Made by a program: the position numbers and the translations under genes. The notes beneath the pieces were generated by a model that did not search any database, was not told where the DNA came from, and was given only the letters and a program-made list of their open reading frames with translations. From Cyprinodon diabolis (lineage: Eukaryota; Chordata; Actinopteri; Cyprinodontiformes; Cyprinodontidae), in NCBI GenBank assembly GCA_030533445.1, contig CM060065.1, positions 4,204,341-4,268,340 of the forward strand: a DNA stretch of 64,000 bases, read 5' to 3'. Positions 21,822 through 32,985 of the stretch are shown here, piece by piece (the first letter of the stretch is position 1; each line of letters begins with the position of its first letter).

Positions 21822-24366
21822 CCAACTGGCCTGCATAAGATAATGAAAAACAAAAAGCAATGATTTTAAGAGGATTTTTAAAAAAAAATAGAAATTTTCT
21901 AGCTTTTGGAACAATATGGTCTGATAAAGAGTACATTTATATACATATTTAAGCCAGAATGATTTGTAATTTACATATGATTTCCCTACGACTTTAATAT
22001 AAGATTTATTAGTTTTCTCCTCCCTTGCTCCTCTGAAGAAACCAACCTTTTCCACCCTGTTTAATAAGAATCATGTCAGTTTGAAGAGGATCCAAATCAG
22101 GTGGTGGAGTTTTCTCCAGGGGGGAGCTGTAACTTCAAAATAGTCATACGCCTAAAACCAACCAAATGTATACTAAGGTATCACACCAGCATATTAATAT
22201 GAATGCCAACAACAACAAAAAACAACCTAATATTTTCTGAATAGTGCTTTCAATCACTCAAACCTGTTTTAACCTATGCTGGGCCAGACAATGTTGCTTG
22301 AAAAAGGCAGCAGGGAAAGCAGAATATGTAACAGTATTGGTTAAGTTTTACTATGTTATTAATAGATAGTAGCATTAGAAGATTGGTTCTTAATGGAGCC
22401 TGGGAGGTGAATAAGGACCAACACCAAACATAAAGTCTTACACTGAAAATATATTAATATTCAAAACAAACAAAAACAATATTAACAGTCAGAGAAGGAC
22501 AACATAAAATTAACAATGAGGGAAAAAAAGTAGTTTAGTTAAAGTTAACTTATCCTACCACACAGGTAGCAGAAGGTAGCTGGCTCTCTTTGAAAAAATT
22601 GACACATGAAAGAGTAAAAATTTATGAAGGTCATTGGGAGAGCTCTTCGTGCAAAGCATTCTGGGATATATCTACCTCTTCTGAGGCCTTTCTTTTCTTC
22701 CATTTTCAAAGAACAGCTCACTAGACATATGCTTCTGAAAGTGTGTGTGTGCAGAAAAAGATAGCTAACTAAGGATGAGCACGTAGGGCCACCTTACCTA
22801 AATATATCACCAGAGTGACCAACAATTAGGAGGATCACTTATATAGATGATCTGTCTGGAAATAAATGATCATCCTCTATACCTTTAACTCTGACATTTA
22901 CCCAAACTCTGGCATTCATTCTAACCCTGACATTACCCCTAATCCTAGCTGTTACCTGTATTTCCCTAACTCTAACCTTGAGCTAAATTAATTCACACCA
23001 TACATCTAAACTGACTCTCCAAGGTAAAACATTTTATTCTTCAAATTAGGACCAGCCTTTGGTCCCCTTTAGATACATAGGTCCTCACAAAGTTAGTAAG
23101 TATACCAAAAATGGCACCAGATTGGTAACACAGACAGGCACAGTTAGCCTCTCTTGGTTTCTACGTTCTTTATTTGAAGAAATGATGCCAATGAAGTGCA
23201 GAGCTGAAGGGTTATCTTCCACCCCCACTACTGCAGCCCCAAAGGCTGCATCAAACACCCTGCATCAGGGTGTCTGCATGTATGTGGGAGCGTTGCTGGG
23301 GGAGGCTTTGGGTACAGTATCACGTGAACATATAGCTCGGATTATTAGAGACACACCTTCAGCTCAAAATGTAGTTACAATCTGGGAATGTTCTCGTCCA
23401 GCCCCTTTGATGCTGCTCCATGCCAGAGGCTGTGGGTGTGTGTGTATGAGAACACACATGTTGTGTTGTATACGGATTAGATGGCTGAACCCGGAGGAGC
23501 AGAGTGGTTTGGCGAGATAAAAAGAAGGATGAATGAAGTGGGATAGGAGGGGGTGGGGGTACAGAGTATTCATGGAGGGGTCATGAATGGTTATGGTCAC
23601 AGGTCATAGAAATTAATGGAAATCAATGCAAAGTACTCATATAGGTGGTAAGAATTGGATATGTCCGTATGTGTTTATGCTTTTGTGGATCTAACATGGA
23701 GAAATGTTGTAAATAAGGTTGAAAACGAGGCCGAAGTCATCAAAACCATCAGTGACTGAAAGACAAAGATCTTTGATCCCTCATTGAGATGAGTCAAGGA
23801 AAAAAGAACAAAGCTTAAGGTTTACGTATTCCAGCATTCTGGATTTTCTATTAATGCAATGCTGATTTGATAAATTCCTTGCATTGTTTGTGTGATTTTC
23901 GGTTCTGAAGCGAAATACGATTTTTCAAAGTTTAGTGTTCTGCATGTTTTAAGGATTCCCGGCTTCAGAAAACAGGTTTTAATACCTGTCCCAATAGCAG
24001 GTTCTTCTGAACAGCATTCATCTCAGTCAGGTGTGTTGTTGGAGAAACCATCTAAAACATGCGGGGCCTCAAAGACCGTGACGGAGAAGCACAGATTTAG
24101 GCCAACATATGGATTTGAACCTTTTCCTAATGGGTTCAAATCAATGCTCAGTGTTTGGAGGAAGATGGAGAAATCAGAAAGCACCAACATCCTTGAATCT
24201 GTCTGTTTATGCCCTAAATGTTTATATGTCTGAAAGACACAAACTTTCCACTATCTGTTTTGACCAACTGTGATTCTAGTTGGTCAAAACTACTGGGTGT
24301 TGTTAGAGAGACATCTTACTCCTTACTGTTTGAACAGAAAGCAGATGTTTTCAGACCCTGCCAAGT
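21822..24366. other. anonymous intronic sequence
   Basis: About 2.5 kb without a gene or repeat I can name. The 153-codon frame at 23059-23520 starts from TTG and has no recognisable motif. A TG-rich run near 22742 is short. Confidence 0.4.
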
Positions 24367-24420
24367 GGTCAATCTGACCTTTTTTATTTTAAAAAAGGTC
24401 AATCTGACCTTTTTTATTTT
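24367..24420. repeat. 30-bp-period direct repeat of a small palindrome
   Basis: GGTCAATCTGACCTTTTTTA occurs at 24367 and 24397. Each unit holds the near-palindrome AGGTCAatcTGACCT; a preceding A-run is present only for the second unit. Confidence 0.9.
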
Positions 24421-24560
24421 TAATTTTTATCATTCAAAATACAATTTAAGTCAACTTTTCCAAAGAGAAAATAAAACTTGGACAACACTTACAGACTACT
24501 TTTTTAAATCATTATGGAGCTTTCTTTTTCCTTTTGCACTTAGTTTGTGAATACAAAGAA

Positions 24561-25545
24561 GTATTTATCCAACACAGACATAAAATAATATACAGAAAAA
24601 TTAATCCCTCTAACGTAATCCGATTTAGTCCACCCAGGTCACTGCCCAGTGGGTCTACATTCCTATCCCTGACAGAAATGGAGCTTATTAACTTATTTAA
24701 TTTGGAGCATTATTGTAAGTTTTTAAATGAGTCAAGAAAAGGCCCCCATGTTTATTTAAATTTACCATTTGAGTGTTGAAGAGAACATCTAATTCTTTCC
24801 AGTTTCAAACACCACATGAGGTCATATTACCACTGCTTGTGAACAGGAGGAGCTGCACCCTTCCACCTGGTTGGAACTGTGCGCATCACTAATAATGAGC
24901 AAAATGCCAGTGCCTGTCGTTTAGAGGTTGGTAAAGGCGATCCCTCACCACTTAAACCAAAAACAGCCAGAAATCGTATGGAAAACATCTGTCCAGAACT
25001 GACCAAGAGCAAGGCAGGACCAGTACATACAAACCAGTGTGGCTATGGCAGTTTTGCATTTATCACAGTATTGGGTGACTTCTGGATAGAAATGGGATTG
25101 TTTCATTTTGGAGAGATGAGCTCTATGTACTATTTTAAACGGGATGAGACAGTAGCACACACACAGAGATGTTGTATAAACCAGTTTAAGTATAGAATGC
25201 CATGTCTCATCCAGTATAGTCATAGTCAAGTCTTCTTCCCAGGAATTTTTAAGTTTAAGTGAGGAGGTGTCTTTCATAGTCTACATTTTATTATAAAGCC
25301 ACGAAACCAGCCCTTTACGAGTCGGCTTCAATAATAGGATGGTTTCCAACAATGTATACTCTGGCAGAGAAACTGAGCCTGACAAGTGAGACTGAAGTAT
25401 CTGGTTTGTAAATATACCAAAAAATGGGATTTAGGTAAACCATATTTGCTGCTGAGTTCCTCAAAGAATGCCAAATTCTTATCTATGAATATGTCCTTTA
25501 AGTAAGTAAGTCCCCTCACGTGCCACTGTAGAGACATCCCATCCT
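24561..25545 (-). pseudogene. L1/Tx1-type LINE ORF2 C-terminal remnant
   Basis: Minus-strand frames give LTYLKDIFIDKNLAFFEELSSKYGLP, then SWEEDLTMTILDETWHSILK, FKIVHRAHLSKMK and CDKCKTA...MYWSCLALGQFWTDVF. This is the C-terminal segment of fish L1-clade ORF2, including the C-x2-C...W-x-C zinc-like motif. Stops and frameshifts make it non-functional. ORF1 of the same clade lies upstream on the same strand at 25960-26480, so both may be parts of one deleted copy. Confidence 0.78.
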
Positions 25546-25547
25546 GA

Positions 25548-25735
25548 ATGCTGGGGAAGATTCTCAGTCATCCAGGACATAGAAAGCCCAAAAAAGTTAA
25601 AAAACAATCCACTGGCCTTGGTTTCCCAATTTTGAAGACGTTTCACTTCCCATCCAGGAAACTTTTTAATTCAAATGTCAGAAATGGCATTGAGTTTGAG
25701 GCTTTATTGAGTGGACCAAAAACAAAGCCTTGTTT
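25548..25735 (+). repeat. interspersed repeat 'GAAGACGTTTCAC', copy 1
   Basis: Shared with 56890-57070: 'gaagacgtttcacttcccat' and 'gagtttgaggctttat' in the same order and strand. It is a common fish interspersed sequence whose class I cannot assign. It sits between the two L1 remnants. Confidence 0.65.
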
Positions 25736-25959
25736 TGGCTTAGAAAACATGCATATTGAACTGGATGAACGGGTCCGCCCCTTAGGAATGGGCCGTTATT
25801 TTGGGTTCTTTATTAGCCTGCAATACCTGTCTATAGATAGCCTCCAGATACTATTGAAACCGAACATACAGGTATTAATAGAGCTGCTCTTCCAGTCATA
25901 AAGTCCAATACTAACCAAAAGGATGGCCAGAATGAGTCAATTGCTCAGAAAATAATATG

Positions 25960-26480
25960 TTAACAGGCTGTATTTACAGCACCTACTGCGCTTTGAGGAA
26001 ATGCATTCTGCTTGTGTTTCAGGAGTAAGCCCTCAGTAAAGCATTGCTCCTTTATTGGTCTTCTTGTGGTTTTGGAAGCCTCTGGATGAACTGAGCCTCC
26101 TCCACTGAACCTAGGAATTTCTTGCCAATGCTGGATTGTGTAATGTGAAGACGGGCCGGGAAGAGAAGTGTCGGCTTCAAGCCCCACCCGTTAAAGCTCT
26201 GCCATGACACCCTTATACTCTGCCCATCAGGCCAGGACCTCTGGGCTGTAGTCCTCCACAATACAAAGTTGAGCTCCCCTCTCCTCCTGGCTTCCTGAAT
26301 GATTAGTTCTTTGGTCAGGCATCGATGTAGGCGAAGGATGGACGTCCTGATTGCTGTTTAGATGCTTGAGAATAGTGGGCTCCATCGAGTTCTGGTGGGG
26401 TGGGGAGCACCTCTTTCCCAAATAGTTTGCAGGTAAAAGGCTGGATTATTCCAGAGCAGTATGCTTGTACATCTACCCTG
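25960..26480 (-). pseudogene. L1/Tx1-type LINE ORF1 C-terminal remnant
   Basis: Minus-strand text across frames reads VEDYSPEVLA, WAEYKGVMAEL, GLKPTLLFPARLHIT and KFLGSVEEAQFIQRLP. This is the C-terminal nucleic-acid-binding domain of L1 ORF1p (transposase_22 type). Frameshifts near 26200-26230 and one stop interrupt it. ORF1p is the RNA-binding chaperone of L1 retrotransposition; here it is a relic. Confidence 0.75.
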
Positions 26481-26630
26481 TCCACATAGCAAACCGGAGG
26501 TCCAACTACAGACTACTTTGGTTTTAGGATTTTTTTCTTGGTAATTTTAGCAAAGGATTTTATAAATCCTTTGATAAATGATTGTTTTTTTTTTTTCTTT
26601 ATTTTAGATAATTTTTCGAAGTAGCAAGAA

Positions 26631-26725
26631 GGTTATGTGTTGGATTCCCAGCCTTTCTCTCTACATGGAGTTTGCATGTTCTCCCTGTGTACGCGTAGGT
26701 TCTCTCAGGATACTCCGGCTTCCTC
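26631..26725 (+). mobile_element. tRNA-type SINE 5' fragment
   Basis: Contains 'tggattccc' (B-box region) followed by 'tggagtttgcatgttctccc' and 'tactccggcttcctcc', matching the reverse complement of the 37249-37600 SINE. Plus orientation; only the 5' part is present. Confidence 0.7.
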
Positions 26726-26934
26726 CACTTTGTGATCCGACTGCTGATACAACCAGCCATTTGCCTCTTTTTCTAACATCATTTTAGAAAACAAACCACA
26801 AACGCCTTAATGCTGCATTTTCTAGCTTCTGTGGCATGTTTTCCTGAGATGCATTGTACGTCTGACAGCATCTACTGTACACAGAAGGACCAAAATGGCT
26901 GTTCTTGAGAGCCCTCTCGTCTGGGCTTTTCTGA

Positions 26935-27440
26935 CTTGAGCAAGACAAGCCAAGTTTATTTATTAGAAAACAAGGAGAATAAAAGCAAATGAAGACAAAA
27001 ACGGGATAAAAGCAGGTACGAAAACAAATCAGTTTAAACTTTGACTTCAAAGACCTCAGGCCTTCAGCACGTTTCCAGTCTTCTGGGAGTTTGTACCAGT
27101 TCATTGGAGAATAGGAACTAAATGCTGCTTCTTAATGTTTGTCTCAAGCTCTGGTTGGACAGAGTAGGCTGGAACTAGAAACCTGAGTGGTCTGGGAGGT
27201 TAGTTCACTGACAAAAAATCAGTTATGTATCTAGGAGCTGATCTATTCAGTGATTTATAGAATGACAGAGATATTTTAAGTCTATTCTTTGAGCTACAGG
27301 GAGCCAGTGGAAAGACTTTAGAACCAGGCTGATGTGCTCTACTCTCTTACAGTAGTTCTAGTAACAACACGGGCAGCAGCGCTTTGGATCAGCTGCAGCT
27401 GTGTGATGGACTTTTTAGGCATCCTCTGATGGCACTGTTG
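26935..27440 (-). pseudogene. LINE reverse transcriptase C-terminal remnant
   Basis: Minus-strand text includes LQLIQSAAARVVTRT, HSxHEAAFSSYSP-like blocks, NWYKLPEDWKRAEGLRS and LKSKFK. This is the same C-terminal LINE domain as at 17531-17965 but inverted. Several stops. It ends about 460 bp upstream of host exon A and is opposite in strand to the host gene. Confidence 0.72.
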
Positions 27441-27900
27441 CAGTAATTGCACTTTGAAACTTTGGATTCTAATGCAGATTCTAACTGAATTAAAACACCA
27501 ACACACAGTTTTGAAATGAAATAAATACAATTGCTCACCATGCTGCTCCAGAGCATCATTCTGCTCCTGGTTCCCAAAACCGCAGCTTATGAACCAACCA
27601 TAACTGATCTATAGATCTATAGTTTTTTTATCCGTTTGAAGGTGTTCTGCTACCAATACATAATGGGTAAATGTGAATCCAGTACGTGGAAAACCTGTAC
27701 CTAATATTCTAGGTTAAAAATAAAAACAATAAAAGATCTTTATAGCTGAGATACAAAGATAGAAAACCTTTTACCCATTTGACTGGACGTTCTGATTGGA
27801 TCGTCTCCGGAAAGTTAACTGAGATGACATTTGATGTGAACTGGAGCTACATGAAAAAACTGAATTCAATTAAAAGATCTGAATGTGTTTGTGTTGCCAG
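27441..27900 (+). other. intron upstream of host exon A
   Basis: Non-coding. It ends in an AG acceptor (GTGTTGCCAG) preceded by only a modest pyrimidine tract. No repeat recognised. Confidence 0.55.
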
Positions 27901-27962
27901 TGCTCCTATCCTGTGTGGGAGGACTTCAGCGCCAAGGCCACCAAGCTGCATTCACAGCTCCG
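27901..27962 (+). CDS. mtss2: MTSS-family I-BAR exon A (partial gene)
   Basis: A 62-bp exon between an AG acceptor and a GTAAGC donor. It encodes 20 residues plus two bases of an Arg codon, including SYPVWEDFSAKATKLHSQL. This matches the start of the IMD/I-BAR domain of MTSS1/MTSS2 proteins, which bind PI(4,5)P2 membranes and actin to bend membrane outward. Human MTSS2 has KATKLHSQLR here whereas MTSS1 has a KAGKLQ form, so MTSS2/MTSS1L is preferred. The final CG joins the A of exon B at 31438 to make Arg, in frame. Exon 1 was not found. The leading Cys codon depends on the acceptor chosen. Paralogue assignment is less certain than family. Confidence 0.85.
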
Positions 27963-28791
27963 GTAAGCTTTGCACAAATGGAAAAGGGACTTGATTTTTC
28001 ATTAAAAACGTCATGCTTTGTTACATTACAGCCTCATGTTTAAACTCCATGTGACATGTAGACTACAGATAAACAATGTTAAAAAAAATCCATAATTGTA
28101 AACGTTTCTTTTCAAGTGAAAATAGAAAAGGTAAGATGATCGCCTGGAGGAGCTTTAGAAAGCTGGAGGCTGCTAGTAGAACAGCTGATGTCCAATCTGA
28201 AGGTAATCTGTCTGTTACCAAACAGGAAGTAGAAACATTGAATACAAGCCAGAAGAAGTACAGCTGGTCTTTTAACCCTGGAGTACGGAAGCTGAGAGCA
28301 GTCATGTCCCTCAGATAACCTACTTTTTCAAGGTGGTTTCTCGAGAAAAAAAGTTAATTTCTCATTATCTAAAGCCAAAAAAAGCCATTTTCTTGTGATA
28401 ACGAGATGATTGATGTGTGTTAAAAATGATTGTATCCTACAATACTACAACAGTGGGAGAGGATTTATCAGTATAAGTCTTGGCAGCCTATGTGTATTTG
28501 TGTTAATAATCCCGTTTTTAACTTTTAGGTAACTAGACAATGTTGTTGGTTTGATGATTTGCTTCCACTTCTGATTCGTAAACAATAAGACCTATCCCTC
28601 TGGCATCTTAGGGCCGGGTGTTTTCTGAACAGCTCCTGTGTTTCGCCTGTAACAGATGCATTAGCACTCAAAATGAGTCCAGATTAAAGATTTTCATTAA
28701 AAGACAGTCAGATATGATCTACTGTATTCCATGCAATCCAACAATCCACCATGACCTGACAATGAGGGAAAAGAAATAGGAAACTAAAAAA

Positions 28792-28900
28792 TAAGGGTGC
28801 TCCGATCAGGATTTTTGGGGCCGATCACCGATTGCTGAAAGCAGTATTGGTTGATACCGATCACCAGTAACCGATCACTGGGTCTATCTGAAGCCTTCCT
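28792..28900 (+). mobile_element. hAT-like left end (GGGTGCTCCGATC)
   Basis: TAAGGGTGCTCCGATCAGG followed by repeated CCGATCAC words is the left end of a widespread fish hAT group. The matching right end (GATCGGAGCACCC) is not found, so the extent to the right is unknown. Confidence 0.55.
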
Positions 28901-30084
28901 TTTATCATGTCATATATTCAATTTTAATAGTCTTAACAAAAATGCATATGTATTAAAATTAACAGAAGATAATGTATTGTGAATTGTCAACTGTATACTT
29001 TTATTGACAGGAAACATTCAACATTTTACTTCCTTAGAAACATCTTAAACAGCTTAGAGCTTAACAAATAAGCCTTATTTCTAAATAAGATACAAAAAAT
29101 CTGTCATTGTTAATTTACACAAACTTAAAGTTTACTTAAACTTAAAGTGCAGAGCAAAGAAAACAAAATCAAATATTTTGGGATGCCATGATAAAAAGGC
29201 ATAAGGTATGTATTTTCGGCTTGTCCTTCAGTAATTAACTGAAAATAGAAGCCATGACGGAACAGTCACACATCTTTAGATAATTCATCAGTACTTGTTT
29301 GGCTTTTTGTCCTAGCTCAAAGTCTAAAAATGTCCTTTTAATCACTGCAGACATTTTTCAGTAGCAAACACACCTTGGTCAAAGGAAACCAGAACACAAG
29401 GCCCAAATCACGACACCAGTACCATGGGTCTTTGCTTATCCAGAAATCTGTACTACTAGAGAAAGGAACTCACACTACACTTGGTAGTCTTTAAAATTAT
29501 GTATTTTTGTTGTTTATGCTGAGAGGATCTGCACTTTTTTCATGGCGCATTTCAGTTTTAAGGTCCTTGCATACAGCACATCAATGTTCCTCCATGACAG
29601 GCATATGGGCGATTTGTTTAACTCAAATATCTCCACTCTGATAAACTCGAACAAAGCTTTGTGGTGGAGAGGATGGACCTGGAGTTGCTGGCCTACCCTG
29701 CCTTCTTAGTGTTCCAACTTCAACCAAGCCTTAAAGAACCGAATCCTGAAAGTTGTGAAGTTTGAGTACTTTTGATAAGTGGTTCCCTTTGCTTCACAAT
29801 CTCTCTGGTAAAGGAGCCATGCGTTGATCTTGAAAGTTGACATCAGGCAACTCAAAGTTTCTCTTTCCCTACCTGTACGTTTTTGCCGCATGTTTTAGCT
29901 CCATCTGTTGGCTCAAAATCCTGGCAAACTCCCCATCTTCTTTACCAGACAAATCATTAGACTTGCATTGTCTTGATTAGAGGATTCACGACTATCATTT
30001 TCATGCGGTTGAAAGAATTCACCAAAATAGACTGCTGTACAATTCTGGACAGCCAAACTCACAATCATCAGCTAGAACTTGATC

Positions 30085-30240
30085 AGGAGTTTATGCATTT
30101 AACAGTCGCTTTTATCCAAAGCAACTTACAAAGTATATGAAGGGTCTTGCATAAAGACCTGAACTGGTAGCACATGCCCCCCAGCGAGGATTCAAACCCA
30201 AGGCCTCCTGTGTGCATGTTGGGTGACTTATCACTTGAGG
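30085..30240 (-). mobile_element. SINE-like conserved tract
   Basis: Contains 'cgcttttatccaaagcaact' and, further right, 'gattcaaaccc', the reverse of a B-box-like GGTTTGAATC. This arrangement is typical of fish SINEs that share the 'ttatccaaagc' core. The minus orientation is inferred from the B-box sense. Ends are not defined. Confidence 0.55.
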
Positions 30241-30839
30241 TAGCCAGCCTCAGAACTAAATAACTGTTTCTGATTCTTTCGCTGCCCTTAAAAAAAGAGT
30301 TGCGATACTTCCTGAAATTATATAGTTACTTAGTTTCTTGCATTACACTACCAAAGAAATAGTAAAATATGTTATACAAATGAGTTTATTTCAAGGCTCT
30401 TGCCAAATACAAGACTGTCACCATTCTTCATCTACAAAGTCACAAAAATTTTGACCCAATATTTTTCAACTCATGCACCCAGAGAGACATTTCTTTTGGC
30501 TAGCTGAGATTTGCATTCTTCTAGCTAAAAACTAAACAGACTAACATAAAATAAAAAAAAAGAATTACCAACCTATGATTTGCTGAAATGACTATTTTGG
30601 GTAGGTTCACACTCTACAAAACAGCATGTGGTTAGCCTTCTTGTCACTACCATATTGGCTAATGTCATTTTAACATTTATACACTATGAGTCTCTGCGCA
30701 GGGGTCAGAAGTGGCACTCTGGGCTTTTGGAGTCAATTCTAATTTTCTTTGTTTGTTCTTTTAAGAGTTTAGCAATTAACAGCGGCCAAATTTGACCTTG
30801 TGGGTTCTCCAGTGTTAAAAAGATTAGTGTTGCACCGAT

Positions 30840-31238
30840 TAGTGTTGCACCGATACCGATACCAGTATCGGACAGGGTGCCGATACTGCCCTAAAATGGT
30901 GGTATCGGTATCGGCGAGTACCAACAAATAGGGCACCGATACCATTTTGAGAGCCATAAGTTTATTCAACTATTGTCACCCACTCCTGGTAGGCAATAAA
31001 AACTTTTTATTTTTATTATACAGTAGAACTTTTTATCAAAAAGTTCTACTGGATTCACTTTGTATTAGATCACTTCGTATCACTTTGTATTTTCCTGCTT
31101 CACAAAGGTAGGCAGCAGCTTGACAAAGCCATGATGGCAATTATTTTACATTATTATGGTATCGGTATCGGCCGATACTGCACAGCCAGGTATCGGGTAT
31201 CGGTATCAGGGCCAAAAAATGGCATCGGCGCAACACTA
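30840..31238. mobile_element. hAT MITE 'TAGTGTTGCACCGAT'
   Basis: A 399-bp element starting TAGTGTTGCACCGAT and ending ATCGGCGCAACACTA, with many GGTATCGG words inside. The 15-bp terminus is present twice in tandem at the left (30825-30839 and 30840-30854). The 8-bp flanks GCACCGAT and GTCACGAT are similar but not identical. It lies 199 bp upstream of host exon B. Confidence 0.75.
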
Positions 31239-31437
31239 GTCACGATAAATCCCCCTAGAATATGAGAATATTAAGTATTTGTCTGGAAAATCACAAAAAT
31301 TAGGAGAAAAAAAATTGAGAGAACATGTCACTGAATATACAAATTTCATCAGATACCGAAAATAAAGTTTTTTTTATTTATGAACATCAGAGTTTTCAGT
31401 GTTTCAGTATTGTATAATGTGTTTTTTTTCCCTGTAG

Positions 31438-31511
31438 AACCACTGTTCTGGCTGTTGTGTCCTTCCTGGATGCCTTTCAGAAAGTGGCAGACATGGCCAC
31501 CAACACCAGAG
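31438..31511 (+). CDS. mtss2: MTSS-family I-BAR exon B (partial gene)
   Basis: A 74-bp exon, acceptor CCCTGTAG and donor GTAGGA. With the preceding CG it encodes Arg then TTVLAVVSFLDAFQKVADMA and TNTR, leaving one G for the next exon. FLDAFQKVADMATNTRG is nearly invariant in MTSS1/MTSS2 I-BAR domains. The open frame continues exactly from exon A. The I-BAR domain forms an anti-parallel helical dimer on the inner leaflet of protrusions and dendritic plasma membrane. The next exon should start with the rest of a Gly codon; I did not find it in this window. Confidence 0.88.
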
Positions 31512-31867
31512 GTAGGACAGCAAACAGCAGCTGTTTGATTTCCAAATTACAGCTGCTGTTTTTTTCATGCTTCCATGTAATCAGGCTCCTTATTACTGTT
31601 GAATAAACATGTTATCAGATGAAGGTGACATCATCATTCAGCTGCAAAACCAATCAAAGTGTTTCCAGCTGCCTAGAGGCACACAGAGTATATATATGTA
31701 TGTAGCGCTGGTAACAGCGAAATCTTGGAAATCAATGCCCTTAAACCAGATCTTTAGCTGACAGTTCTGAAATGAACAGTGTTTCCTTAATCCTTTGATG
31801 CAAATAAAAATGTGCATGTGTTTTGGAAGGAATCTGCAGGCCTTTTATATGATCAAGGTCAGTAGTA
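31512..31867 (+). other. intron downstream of host exon B
   Basis: Non-coding, no recognised element apart from a short 'atatatatgtatgta' run. Confidence 0.5.
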
Positions 31868-32985
31868 CACTACCGTTCAAAAGTTTAGGGTCACCCAAAC
31901 AATTTTGTGTTTTCCTGAAAAGTCACACTTATTCATCATCATTTGTTGTGTAATGAATAGAAAATAGAGTTAAGACATTGACAAGGTTAGAAATAACGAT
32001 TTGTATTTGAAATAAGATTTGTTTTACATCAAACTTTACTTTCGTCAAAGAATCCTCCATTTGCAGCAATTACAGCATTGCAGACCTTTGGCATCCTAGC
32101 TGTTAATTTGTTGAGGTAATCTGGAGAAATTGCACCCCACGCTTCCAGAAGCAGCTCCCACAAGTTGGATTAGTTGGATTGGCACTTCTTGCTTACCAAA
32201 CGGTCAAGCTGCTCCCACAACAGCTCAATGGGGTTCAGATCTGGTGACTGTGCTGGCCACTCCATTACCAATGGAATACCAGCTGCCTGCTTCTGCTCTA
32301 AATAGTTCTTGCACAATTTGGAGGTGTGTTTAGGGTCATTGACCTGTTGTAGGATGAAATTGTCTCTAGTCAAGTGCTGTCCACTGGGTATGGCATGGCG
32401 TTGCAAAATGGAGTGATAGCCTTCCTTATTCAGAATCCCTTTTACCCTGTACAACTCTCCCACCTTACCAGCACCAAAGCAACCCCAGACCATCACATTA
32501 CCTCCACCATGCTTAACAGATGGCGTCAGGCATTCTTCCAGCATCTTTTCATTTGTTCTGCGTCTCACAAATGTTCTTCTTTGTGATCCAAACACCTCAA
32601 ACTTGGATTGATCCGCCACAACACTTTTTTCCAGTCTTCCTGTGTCCAATGTCTGTGTTCTTTTGCCCATCTTAATCTTTTTCTTTTATTGGCCAGTCTC
32701 AGATATGGCTTTTTCTTTGCCACTCTGCCCTGAAGCCCAGAATCCCGCAGCCCCCTCTTCACTGTAGAAGTTGACACTGGTGTTTTGTGGGTACTATTTA
32801 ATGAAGATGCCAGTTGGGGACCTGTGAGGCATCTGTTTCTCAAACTAGTGACTCTAATGTACTTATCTTCCTGCTCAGTTGTGCAATGCGGCCTCCCACT
32901 TCTTTTTCTACTCTGGTTAGAGCCTGTTTGTGCTGTCCTCTGACGAGAGTAGTGTTAGCTGGACTGAACTCAGGAGACCGTTAGG
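31868..32985 (-). pseudogene. Tc1-like transposon remnant, DD38E spacing
   Basis: The left terminus, TA then CACTACCGTTCAAAAG, is that of a fish Tc1-like element. On the minus strand, 32930-32565 encodes the helix-turn-helix and GRPH linker region, ending with WTQEDWKKVLW. After a frameshift, 32670-32170 continues ADQSKFEVFG, VWGCFG, QQVNDPKHTSK and DLNPIELLWEQL. The second catalytic Asp is replaced by Val (GTC for GAC). Thirty-eight residues separate that site from the Glu, not 34, which places it with the DD38E ('Intruder') group of Tc1/mariner. The right terminus is lost. Confidence 0.83.

Larger units (their letters stand above)
27963..31437 (+). other. host intron between I-BAR exons (phase 2)
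   Basis: A 3,475-bp intron, GTAAGC...CCCTGTAG, with a strong pyrimidine tract (T8CCC) before exon B. It contains a hAT end at 28792, a SINE-like tract at 30085 and a hAT MITE at 30840-31238. The rest, notably 28901-30084, has nothing I can name. Confidence 0.8.

Noticed and set aside
23059..23520. 153-codon frame as a possible gene
   Set aside because: Non-ATG start, no motif, no splice context.
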